This document shows positions 48,014 through 55,775 of a stretch of DNA of 64,000 nt, one piece after another; position 1 is the first letter of the stretch, and the number at the start of each line of letters is the position of its first letter. Below the pieces are notes generated by a model. It had not been told where the DNA came from. It did no database searches and worked only from the letters and a program-made list of their open reading frames with translations. The translations under genes and the position numbers were made by a program. This DNA comes from Polyangiaceae bacterium. Its GTDB lineage: Bacteria; Myxococcota_A; Polyangia; Polyangiales; Polyangiaceae. The DNA is taken from the NCBI GenBank assembly GCA_016719945.1, contig JADJYE010000031.1:1-64000 (forward strand). The letters run 5' to 3'.

Positions 48014-50038
48014 ATGCCGACGCTCGACTTCACCTGCGCGATAGGAAACCCTTTCGATGTCCGTCGATTTCGAGTGCGTGAGTCGATAAGTCGTCCCTTC
48101 TCGATGGAGTTTCTGGCCATCGCGAACGACCACAACATCGACCTCGAGACCATCGTCGGGCAGCAGGCCTCGCTGAGGGTCGACACCGGCTACAAGTACG
48201 TCGGCGGCAGCCGCAGGCAGTGGACGGGCGTGGTCAGCTCGATCGAGCAGGTGCACGCGATGGAGCCCGGTCGCCACGGCACCAGCGTGAGGTCGACCTA
48301 CTTCGTGAAGGTGGTGCCCGAGGTCTGGCTGCTCACGAAGCGGATCAACCACCGCATCTATCAGCGCCTCAGCATCCCCGATATCATCGACAAGCTGCTG
48401 GCCGAGTGGAACATCGAGCCGGTGTGGAAGATCGAGCGGTCGAAGTACCCGAAGCTCGAATACAACTGCCAATACGGCGAGACCGATTTCGACTATTTCT
48501 CGCGACTGCTGGAGGTCGCCGGCATCGCCTACGTGCTCGCCGACGGGGACGAGCGCACGCAGCTGGTCCTGTCCGATGACCTGAACCTCAAGCCGCTGCG
48601 CGAGGCCCCCGCCGTCCACTACGAGGACGAGCCTCAGGAGTCGGCGCAGAAGCCGTTCGTCACCAAGCTGCGCATCCAGCACGACGTGCGCTCCGGCGCG
48701 CAGCAGCTCATCGACTTCGACTTCCGCAACCCGAGCTTCCGGCTGTTCGGCGAGGCGCCCAAGGCAGCCGCCCCCGAGAACAAGTACGAGCACTACCAGT
48801 ACCGGCCCGGCGGCTTCCTGGTCGAGGCGAAGGGCGCAGCCTCGAACACGCCGACCGCCGACGACAAGGGCACGTACCGCTACGACGGCGACTACGGCAA
48901 CGCTTGGGCGACGCGCGCCCTCGAGGCGAAGCGCGCGGGCAAGCGCAACGTCGACTTCGACACGAACGTGATCGACCTGGCGCCGGGCGTCGCGCTGCAG
49001 ATCGACTCGCACCCCCACGACTCGATGGCCGAGCCGGTGTTGATCAACACCTTCGAGATCTCTGGCGCGCACGACGGTCACTGGGACATGCAGTGCAACG
49101 CGAGCTTCCGCGGTGACCCGTACCGACCGCCGCTGGAGACGAAGAAGCCCAAGGTCTACGGCGTCCAGAGCGCCACGGTCGTGGGGCCGAAGGGGCAGGA
49201 GATCCACGTCGACGAGTTCGGCCGCGTGCGCGTGCAGTTCCCCTGGGACCGTGAAGGGCAGTTCGACGACAACAGCTCGTGCTGGATCCGCGTCAGCCAA
49301 GGCTGGGCCGGCACCGGGTTCGGGATGATCAACATCCCGCGCATCGGGCAGGAGGTCCTCATCTCGTTCCTCGACGGCGATCCGGACGACCCCATCCTCG
49401 TCGGTCGCGCGTTCAACCAGCTGAACCCGGTGCCCTACAAGCTGCCCGAGAACAAGACGGTCAGCGGCTGGAAGACCCACTCGTCGCCCACCACCGGCGG
49501 GTACAACGAGATCAAGCTCGAGGACAAAGCCAACAAGGAGCTCATCTACCTGCAGGCCCAGAAGGACCTCCACAAGCTGGTCAAGCGCGACTGGACCGAG
49601 CGCATCGGGCGACACCACCACCGCACGATCCTCGAGCAGCAGCACCTCACGGTCGTGAAGGAGAAGTACGAGCGCCTCAAGGCCGACGATCACCTGCACA
49701 TCGAGGGCGATCGGCTGCAGCTCATCGACGGCAGCACGTGCCTCGAGGTCAAGAAGAACCAGGACACGAAGGTCGGCAACAAGGAGGCGCTCGAGGCCGG
49801 CAAAGAGATTCACTACAAGGCCGGCAACAAGGTCGTGATCGAGGCGGGGCAGACGCTGACGATCAAGGGCGCGGGGGGCTTCATCACCATCCACCCCGGC
49901 GGCGTCGACATCGTCGGCACGCTGGTGAAGATCAACAGCGGCGGCTCCGCCGCGTCGGGCAGCGGCGTGGAGATCACGAAGCCGGTCGACGCCGAAGAGG
50001 CGCACCCCAAGGACAGCTCCGACCAGATCCAGGACTGA
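48014..50038 (+). CDS. vgrG: Type VI secretion spike protein VgrG (TssI)
   Basis: A 674-residue VgrG. Residues 1-370 are the gp27/gp44-like base (FTCAIGNPFDVRRFRVRESIS, YQRLSIPDIIDKLLAEWNI, QYGETDFDYFSRLLEVAGIAY). The gp5-like OB fold has DEFGRVRVQFPWDREG and GTGFGMINIPRIGQEVLISFLDGDPD. A beta-helix spike follows (EIKLEDKANKELIYLQAQKD), ending AGNKVVIEAGQTLTIKGAGGFITI. The trimer tips the T6SS tube and carries cargo. The GGAGG site and ATG at 48014 are clear. It is the first gene of a seven-gene cassette; the PAAR gene starts three bases after its stop. Confidence 0.95.
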   Translation: MPTLDFTCAIGNPFDVRRFRVRESISRPFSMEFLAIANDHNIDLETIVGQQASLRVDTGYKYVGGSRRQWTGVVSSIEQVHAMEPGRHGTSVRSTYFVKVVPEVWLLTKRINHRIYQRLSIPDIIDKLLAEWNIEPVWKIERSKYPKLEYNCQYGETDFDYFSRLLEVAGIAYVLADGDERTQLVLSDDLNLKPLREAPAVHYEDEPQESAQKPFVTKLRIQHDVRSGAQQLIDFDFRNPSFRLFGEAPKAAAPENKYEHYQYRPGGFLVEAKGAASNTPTADDKGTYRYDGDYGNAWATRALEAKRAGKRNVDFDTNVIDLAPGVALQIDSHPHDSMAEPVLINTFEISGAHDGHWDMQCNASFRGDPYRPPLETKKPKVYGVQSATVVGPKGQEIHVDEFGRVRVQFPWDREGQFDDNSSCWIRVSQGWAGTGFGMINIPRIGQEVLISFLDGDPDDPILVGRAFNQLNPVPYKLPENKTVSGWKTHSSPTTGGYNEIKLEDKANKELIYLQAQKDLHKLVKRDWTERIGRHHHRTILEQQHLTVVKEKYERLKADDHLHIEGDRLQLIDGSTCLEVKKNQDTKVGNKEALEAGKEIHYKAGNKVVIEAGQTLTIKGAGGFITIHPGGVDIVGTLVKINSGGSAASGSGVEITKPVDAEEAHPKDSSDQIQD

Positions 50039-50041
50039 CCC

Positions 50042-51229
50042 ATGCCCCCCGCCGCACGCATCACCGACATGCACACGTGCCCGATGGTCAACCCCGGGCC
50101 CGTCCCCCACGTGGGCGGTCCGGAGATCTCGGGGAGCCCCAACGTCATCACCGGCTTCATGCCGCAGGGTCGGGTCGGCGACAGCCTGATCTGCGTCCCC
50201 GCGATCGACAAGATCGCGGCGGGGTCGCCGACCGTCCTCGTCAACAACATGCAGGCCGCGCGGCTGGGCGATCCGACCGTCCACGGCGGGCGCATCGTGG
50301 CGGGCTGCCCTACCGTGATCATCGGCGACACCGGGCAGGGCTCGACGTTCACGGGCGCCTCGGCGAACGGCACACCGTTCTGCGAGGAGTGCGAGAAGGC
50401 GAAGCAGAAGGCCATCCAGGAGCTCGGAGAGGCGCCTGTCGCGAACGTTCCCCCGCCCGGGTCGGCGAACACGATCACGCAGGCCGGCAAGAAGATCCTC
50501 GAGGACCTCAAGGAGGAGCTCGACAAGGTCCTCCCGCCCGAGAAGCGCCAGGAGCTCGAGAAGCTCGTCAAGGTCATCAAGCCCGTAGCGGAGCAGCTGC
50601 TCGCCAAGGGGGAGGACGAGCAGTCCGTCGCGAGCTGGGCGGTCGCGGCGCGCAAGGCGATCTCGGCTGCGTACGACGTCAAGCTCGACAGCTACGCTGA
50701 CGTCGCGGTCTTCGTCTACGACCGCAACAAGGAGAAGTTCGGCGACGCGCTCGGCCCTGGCGTCGAGTGGCTGATGTCCGAGAAGGGCAAGACCGCCCGA
50801 GAGATCATCGAGGCGGCCGCCACCGGCAACCTCGAGGGCAAGATCAGCGAGCTGAAGGGCGACATCGTCGGTCAGCTCGCCGACGAGATCGGGCTCGACC
50901 CGCGCATCAAGGAGCTCGCGAAGGGCGCCGTGATGGGCAACTTCGAAGAGAAGCTGCGCGAGGTCGGCGGCGGCATGGCGAAAGACATCGTCACCGACGT
51001 TACGGGCAACGAGACCATCGGTGAGCTCGCCGACGCCGCGATCAACCAGAAGCTCCCCGACAAGGTGGGCGAGATCGCTGGCGCCCAGGTCGAGAAGTTC
51101 ATGGGCAAGCTCGCCGGTGACGAGAAGACCGCCAAGACCCTCTCGCCGATCACGAATTACCTCAAGGGCAAGGTCAGCGAGCAGGTGACCGAGAAGCTCA
51201 ACGAGCTCATCGCCGGAGGCGGCGCGTGA
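50042..51229 (+). CDS. PAAR-domain protein with a long helical C-terminal extension
   Basis: A 395-residue protein. Residues 1-105 are a PAAR-like spike tip (PPAARITDMHTCPM, IDKIAAGSPTVLVNNMQAARLGD, GGRIVAGCPTVIIGD), which caps VgrG. Residues 115-395 are predicted helical, Lys/Glu-rich and without recognised catalytic motif (KKILEDLKEELDKVLPPEKRQELEKLVKVI). This C-terminal domain could be a fused effector, a cargo-docking platform, or structural. Its stop overlaps the next GTG (GTGA). No membrane segment is obvious, which argues against the common PAAR-TM effector type. Confidence 0.88.
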   Translation: MPPAARITDMHTCPMVNPGPVPHVGGPEISGSPNVITGFMPQGRVGDSLICVPAIDKIAAGSPTVLVNNMQAARLGDPTVHGGRIVAGCPTVIIGDTGQGSTFTGASANGTPFCEECEKAKQKAIQELGEAPVANVPPPGSANTITQAGKKILEDLKEELDKVLPPEKRQELEKLVKVIKPVAEQLLAKGEDEQSVASWAVAARKAISAAYDVKLDSYADVAVFVYDRNKEKFGDALGPGVEWLMSEKGKTAREIIEAAATGNLEGKISELKGDIVGQLADEIGLDPRIKELAKGAVMGNFEEKLREVGGGMAKDIVTDVTGNETIGELADAAINQKLPDKVGEIAGAQVEKFMGKLAGDEKTAKTLSPITNYLKGKVSEQVTEKLNELIAGGGA

Positions 51230-51654
51230 AGCTCGTGGTCCAAGATTTCCTCAAGACCGAGAGGCTCCACGAGCTCGACACCGACTCGGGCGACGTGACG
51301 CCCGCCGAGGGGCGTGAGCGGCGCGAGGCGAGGGGCTACTACGCCAAGCTCGGCCGCACCCCAGTCGTCTTCTACGGCGCGAGCGGCAAGCTGCATCTCC
51401 GCGCGGGGGACCGTGTGGCGCCCCTCGCGGGAGCCAAGGTCGAGCTCTCGGGCGAGGGGCTTCGGACCCTCAAGGTCTCGAGGGACGAACAGGTCATCCT
51501 CAGCGTGCAGTACCCCAACCCCGTCAACCCACCGATGGAGCTGGACCTGTCGATGGCCGAGGAGGAGGACTTCGATCTCGGCCTGTTCGTGAAGAACGTC
51601 ACCTCGAGCGTGAAGCGTCGCGAGCTGATGCTCGCGAAGTGGGGCGCGTCATGA
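51226..51654 (+). CDS. Small protein of the T6SS cassette, function unknown
   Basis: A 142-residue acidic protein with no recognised family. It looks beta-rich in the middle (TPVVFYGASGKLHLRAGD, LAGAKVELSGEGLRTL, QVILSVQYPN) with a C-terminal SVKRRELMLAKWG. GTG 51226 overlaps the stop of the PAAR gene and its TGA overlaps the ATG of the adaptor gene, so it is co-translated with both. Size and place suit a small chaperone, an immunity protein for the PAAR extension, or an accessory tip protein. Confidence 0.6.
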   Translation: MKLVVQDFLKTERLHELDTDSGDVTPAEGRERREARGYYAKLGRTPVVFYGASGKLHLRAGDRVAPLAGAKVELSGEGLRTLKVSRDEQVILSVQYPNPVNPPMELDLSMAEEEDFDLGLFVKNVTSSVKRRELMLAKWGAS

Positions 51655-52538
51655 CGACGTCGAGCGCCATCGACCCGAAGGCCCTGCTCCCGGCCGCGCC
51701 GGCGCGCCGCGGGATCCTGATGATCCTCTGGGGGCCTCACGCGTTCCGCAAGATCGTCCTCGAGCCCGGCCAGTCGATCACCATCGGTCGCACCGACCGC
51801 GCCGACGTCATCGTCGATGACGAGAAGCTCTCGGGCATGCACCTGTCGCTCTGGTTCTCGGGCAAGCGCGCGGTCGTGCGCGATCTCGACACGCCGCTCG
51901 GCACCGCGATCGACGGCCAGCGCTGCTCGCGCGGAGTCATCGAGCACGGCGGCTTCATCGTCGCCGGCAACACCACCTTCCAGCTCTTCTTGGAGGGCTT
52001 CACGCCCGCCGTCGAGGCCCCTCCGAGCGTGGCGCGGCTCGAGCAGATCGAGCGCGTTCGCCGCGCGCTCGGCCCAGCGGACGGCGGCCTGTGGGCGGTC
52101 GTCGACGCCGCGCGCGACGAGCGCGCGCGGTGGCTCCTTCAGGAGAGCGTGGACGATCACCACAACCTGTTCGAGGGGCCGCCCGGTCGGGTCCTCGACG
52201 ACGTCGCGCCGTACCTCGTGCGCTTCCACGCCGGATCGGACCTGCTCGAGCGCCTCCTGTACGCGGGGTGGGGGAACGCTTGGGGGGTCTTCCTTCGCTC
52301 GACGGAGAGCCCCAAGGAGGTGCGCCGGCACCTGCGGCGCTTCCTCATGGTGCAGGACGAGCAGACCAACGAGCGCCTGTACTTCCGCTACTACGACCCG
52401 CGCGTGCTGCGCGAGTTCGCGCGGGTGATCACCCCGCGGCAGCGCGAGGAGCTGCTCGTCGGCCTCGAGCGTGTCGTCTACGAGGAGGACGACGGCGCGC
52501 CGGTCGTCCTCGCGCCCACGCGGGCCGGGAGCGCCTGA
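51651..52538 (+). CDS. FHA-DUF4123 fusion, putative T6SS cargo adaptor
   Basis: About 295 residues. Residues 28-115 form an FHA phosphopeptide-binding domain (ITIGRTDRADVIVDDEKLSGMHL, with the conserved Gly-Arg, Ser and His). Residues 150-280 match DUF4123 (LWAVVDAARDERARWLLQE, YLVRFHAGSDLLERLLYAGWG, LRRFLMVQDEQTNERLYFRYYDPRVLREF), the adaptor family that loads specific effectors onto VgrG. The fusion suggests cargo loading sensitive to Thr phosphorylation, as FHA proteins such as Fha1 act in T6SS control; this is inference. The ATG overlaps the previous stop (ATGA). Confidence 0.88.
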   Translation: MTTSSAIDPKALLPAAPARRGILMILWGPHAFRKIVLEPGQSITIGRTDRADVIVDDEKLSGMHLSLWFSGKRAVVRDLDTPLGTAIDGQRCSRGVIEHGGFIVAGNTTFQLFLEGFTPAVEAPPSVARLEQIERVRRALGPADGGLWAVVDAARDERARWLLQESVDDHHNLFEGPPGRVLDDVAPYLVRFHAGSDLLERLLYAGWGNAWGVFLRSTESPKEVRRHLRRFLMVQDEQTNERLYFRYYDPRVLREFARVITPRQREELLVGLERVVYEEDDGAPVVLAPTRAGSA

Positions 52539-52963
52539 TGTTCCGCATCAAGAAGGAGCAGATGGACCACTTCGCGGCGAACACTCGGCGGCGCTTCGAG
52601 GACAAGACCGCTGCCTACCTGCGCGCGGAGCACGGACAGCGGGTCGCTCACCTGAAGGGCGACGCGCTCGCCGAGTGGGTCCACGCCGCGGTGGACAAGG
52701 CGTCGCGCTTCGGCGTCGGCACCGAGCCGGAGGCCACCCAGCTGCTCTTGCTCTTGCTCCTGCTCGGCCTCGACGCGGACGAGCGTCTGCCGTGGGCCCG
52801 TGAGGTGCTCACGAACCGAGACCTGGTCGCGCTCGGCAAGGTGCGGCGCCTCGTGCGCCGCGCGCGCCAACACGAGGTCGCAGGGCTCGACGACGTGCTG
52901 GTCTACGAAGAGATGTCGGATCGGCGTTTGTCGCCGGCCCCGGTGCAGCAAGAGGAGGCCTGA
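52538..52963 (+). CDS. Small helical protein following the DUF4123 adaptor
   Basis: A 141-residue protein starting MFRIKKEQMDHFAANTRRRF, all helical, with a central Leu-rich stretch (QLLLLLLLLGLDAD). It has no motif of known function. Its ATG overlaps the adaptor TGA (TGATG), and the candidate effector starts three bases after its own stop. Similar short proteins often sit beside DUF4123 genes, so a co-chaperone or loading partner is a reasonable guess. Confidence 0.6.
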   Translation: MFRIKKEQMDHFAANTRRRFEDKTAAYLRAEHGQRVAHLKGDALAEWVHAAVDKASRFGVGTEPEATQLLLLLLLLGLDADERLPWAREVLTNRDLVALGKVRRLVRRARQHEVAGLDDVLVYEEMSDRRLSPAPVQQEEA

Positions 52964-52965
52964 CG

Positions 52966-54768
52966 ATGGACGGTGGAAACCAGCCGAACACTCAGTCGCG
53001 CGCCAGCACGACGCAGCCCACGCAGTGCTGCCCCCTGAAGGACGCCAAGCCCTGCGCCGTCGACGGCCTCAGCGTGAAGGTCGTCGCCTACGACGACGAC
53101 GACGCGACCCTCGGCGCGGGGGGCAAGCGCAAGCAGGTGTCCATGTACCTGCAGGCGCTGAAGAAGCTGCGCGACGTGCCGGTGAAGGACAAGAGCGGCA
53201 AGCCCTTCAAGAAGGACTTCCTCGGCGCCTACGACCTCGTGTTCGAGGCGATCGCCGACTACAACTCGGCCGAGACCCCGCGCGGGTACGGCAACGCCGA
53301 GGACGTCGTCACCATCGAGAACGTCCACGCGAGCTTCACGACGCCCGACTGCCCGAGGGACGAGCACGCCCTGCTCAAGATGGTCGCGAAGACCGCGTGC
53401 CCCGAGATCAAGCAGAAGGAGATCATCCTTCACCGCGAGGGGGTCAACAACCTGAAGATGCCCGAGGACAAGAAGTTCCTCGCGCCAGGCAACGTCTTCG
53501 ATCTGGCCTCGTTGGGCGCGGGCCCGTTCGTCGTCTTCGAGTGGATCGTCACCCTGTGGAACAGCACCAAGCCGAAGGAGATCGAGATCGTCGCCTTCGG
53601 CTGCGGCAAGCGCGCGAAGGACGATCAGCGCCCCGCGACCACCGATTTGAAGGCCCTCGTCCGCATCCACCGGCGCGACAACTACGTCATCGGCGTCAAG
53701 ATCCCGCCGCTCGGCAGCTACAAGACCGAGCACAAGACCGACGGCTCCAGCGAGAGCACGCTCGCCTACGGCGTCCCGGGGATGCGCAACGAGACGAAGA
53801 CCGAGACCAACCGCAACGCGGGAGGGCTCGGCAGCAACGGCCCCGGCACGCGCGATCTGGTCGAGAAGCAGGTCTCGCTGTCGCAGCGCGGGCCGGGCAC
53901 CGAGAAGCGCGAGATCCGCATCAATCAGTTCGGCGACGCCGACCGGGGCAAGCGCTTCCGCTCGAAGGAGGTCGACGAGCGCCTCTCCAAGGTCCACGGG
54001 TTCGACGTCGTCATCGCCCGCAACGACCGCGAGATCGGGCTCGAGGATCTGATCTCGTCGAGCCGCGAGATCGCCCAGGGCGCCAAGAAGGCCTACCAGA
54101 ACCGCGGCCTGGCGCTGCAGCAGCTCAAGCAGTCCGTGTCGAGCTTCGCGGCGGCGATCGAGGGCATCAAGGACCTGTGGAACAAGGTCCCGAAGTGGGG
54201 CTTCTATTTCACGTTCGACCTGAAGGTCTTCGCGGGCTCGCTCAGCTTCGAGTGGGGCCCCGCGTACGTCGACGGCCCGCTGGGCGATCGGTATTACCCG
54301 GTCGTCACCCAGTACAAGGGCAAGATCGCGATGGAGATCGTGAACCTGACCCTGACGCTCGGGTTCGGGTTCTCGTTCCAAGCCGGCGGCAAGACCGGCA
54401 TCAAGGCGTCGATCGAGGGAACGCTCAACTTCAAGGCCGCGATCAACAAGACCTTCAGCGGCAACGAGGAGGAGGGCAAGTACATCAACATCGAGAGCGA
54501 GTGCAACGGCAAGCTCGGCCCGATCTTCGAGGTGCAGATCCTCGGCTGGACGCTCACCCGCGCCGAGGCGTCCGTCTCGTCCGGGCTGCAGCTCAAGGGC
54601 GGCGCGCTGATCGTCGACAAGAAGACCAACAAGCTCGGCTTCCGCGGCACCATCATCTCGAAGCCGGTGGTCTGCACCGCGTCGTTCCGCGGCCCGTTCT
54701 TCTGGCAGAAGTACGAGATGGAGCCGAAGGTCTTGCTCGAGTCGGCGAACATCTACCAGTTCAAGTGA
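52966..54768 (+). CDS. 600-residue protein of unknown family, candidate T6SS effector
   Basis: The N-terminus is Cys-rich (QCCPLKDAKPCAVDGLSVKV) with no signal peptide. Residues 30-260 look mixed alpha/beta. A charged middle part (250-410) contains GVPGMRNETKTETNRNAG and a helical stretch. Residues 405-600 are strongly alternating beta (GFYFTFDLKVFAGSLSFEW, LTLTLGFGFSFQAGGKTGIK, EGTLNFKAAINKTF, GPIFEVQILGWTLTRAEASV), suggesting a barrel or sandwich. I recognise no nuclease, lipase, NADase or amidase motif. It directly follows the adaptor genes and precedes a possible immunity gene, as VgrG-linked effectors do. The effector role is inference. Confidence 0.65.
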   Translation: MDGGNQPNTQSRASTTQPTQCCPLKDAKPCAVDGLSVKVVAYDDDDATLGAGGKRKQVSMYLQALKKLRDVPVKDKSGKPFKKDFLGAYDLVFEAIADYNSAETPRGYGNAEDVVTIENVHASFTTPDCPRDEHALLKMVAKTACPEIKQKEIILHREGVNNLKMPEDKKFLAPGNVFDLASLGAGPFVVFEWIVTLWNSTKPKEIEIVAFGCGKRAKDDQRPATTDLKALVRIHRRDNYVIGVKIPPLGSYKTEHKTDGSSESTLAYGVPGMRNETKTETNRNAGGLGSNGPGTRDLVEKQVSLSQRGPGTEKREIRINQFGDADRGKRFRSKEVDERLSKVHGFDVVIARNDREIGLEDLISSSREIAQGAKKAYQNRGLALQQLKQSVSSFAAAIEGIKDLWNKVPKWGFYFTFDLKVFAGSLSFEWGPAYVDGPLGDRYYPVVTQYKGKIAMEIVNLTLTLGFGFSFQAGGKTGIKASIEGTLNFKAAINKTFSGNEEEGKYINIESECNGKLGPIFEVQILGWTLTRAEASVSSGLQLKGGALIVDKKTNKLGFRGTIISKPVVCTASFRGPFFWQKYEMEPKVLLESANIYQFK

Positions 54769-54815
54769 GCGTCGTGCGCTGAACGTGGCGTTCAAGTAGG
54801 CTCGCACCGCTGCCC

Positions 54816-55634
54816 ATGAGCCAATCGACGATCATCTTGTCGCAGCTCGAGATCGACGACTGTCGCGCGGAGCTGTTCGTGAACGGCGCGCCGCTGTCGC
54901 GCCTCACGAACAGCGGCGTGCACCTCGAGAACGTCGCGGCGGAGCAGTGGCTCATCCCCGGCAGCAACGTGATCGAGGTGTTGGTCGAGCCGGGGCCGAC
55001 GCCCTCGCAGGCGCGCGCCGGCGTCAACGACCTGGAGTTTCGTCCGATGAGCGCCATCGCGCGCCTCATCCGCTTCAGCGAGGGGGCCAAAGGCACGGTT
55101 GAGACCGGCGAGCTGCTCGGCGCGGCCACGTTCGACTGGCGGGGCGGCAACCCGAACCGGCAGGCGTTCCCGCGCTCGGTCACGTCCACCGTCGAGCTGG
55201 GCGCGGCTCACGGGGCGTGGCTCTGGCAGAGCGCTCCGGCGCTCACGCTCGACGACGCGCTGATCGACGAGGCTCGGGCCGTCATGGACGAGCTCGAGGC
55301 CGCCATCCGAGGGAGCCACGCCGACCGAGTGTGGAGCCTGCTCGAGCTGCAGAACAGCGAGCTGCTCCGGGCGTTTCCCGCCTACACCGAGGCGGGCCTC
55401 CGCCAGGAGCTCACGCAGATGCTGAGCTACTACAAAGCGGCGGGCGAGGTGAGCGCCTTGCCCCGCGACAGAGGCGCCCACGACTTCAGGCTCGTGTGCG
55501 GCGGGCGCCTGGTGCAGCTCGTCGACAAGGACTACGACCCGACCTTCCGCATCATGGACACCCGCCTCGAGCGGGTGGTCCACTTCCCGCTCTTCTTGGG
55601 GCGCGTAGGCAAGGAGCTGCGCGTCCTCAGGTAG
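54816..55634 (+). CDS. 272-residue protein, candidate cognate immunity or accessory protein
   Basis: No signal peptide or membrane segment is visible. The N-terminal 125 residues are beta-rich (IILSQLEIDDCRAELFVNGAPLSRL, SNVIEVLVEPGPTP). The C-terminal part is helical, then mixed (DEARAVMDELEAAIRGSHADRVWSLLELQNSELLRAF, TEAGLRQELTQMLSYYKAAG). It follows the candidate effector by 47 bases and ends the cassette. A cytoplasmic product in this place fits an immunity protein, but no immunity family is recognised. A chaperone or second cargo protein are alternatives. Confidence 0.55.
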   Translation: MSQSTIILSQLEIDDCRAELFVNGAPLSRLTNSGVHLENVAAEQWLIPGSNVIEVLVEPGPTPSQARAGVNDLEFRPMSAIARLIRFSEGAKGTVETGELLGAATFDWRGGNPNRQAFPRSVTSTVELGAAHGAWLWQSAPALTLDDALIDEARAVMDELEAAIRGSHADRVWSLLELQNSELLRAFPAYTEAGLRQELTQMLSYYKAAGEVSALPRDRGAHDFRLVCGGRLVQLVDKDYDPTFRIMDTRLERVVHFPLFLGRVGKELRVLR

Positions 55635-55636
55635 TA

Positions 55637-55770
55637 GGGCCGGCATAGCCCGCGATCAGGCCGAGCGGAGCGAGGCCAACGCGGGCGTGATGCCGGCCCA
55701 AAAAGTAGGGCCGGCATAGCCCGCGATCAGGCCGAGCGCAGCAAGGCCAACGCGGGCGTCATGCCGGCCC
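55637..55770. repeat. Twin 63-bp palindromic repeats between convergent genes
   Basis: Two copies (55637-55699 and 55708-55770) of a 63-base unit, differing at a few positions. Each folds on itself: GGGCCGGCAT pairs with ATGCCGGCCC, CCCGCG with CGCGGG, and an inner GGCC with GGCC. They lie between the 3' ends of genes on opposite strands, as REP-type elements or bidirectional terminators often do. Confidence 0.85.
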
Positions 55771-55775
55771 AAGAG

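Noticed and set aside
47999..50284. Long open frame on the minus strand opposite vgrG
   Set aside because: It is a shadow frame of a GC-rich gene: composition is Arg/Val/Asp/His-rich with no motifs, while the plus frame encodes a complete VgrG.
48014..55634. Prophage tail or contractile injection (eCIS) cluster
   Set aside because: VgrG, PAAR and DUF4123 are present but no sheath, tube, tape measure, baseplate, fibre, integrase or lysis genes are found; a T6SS cargo island explains the set better.
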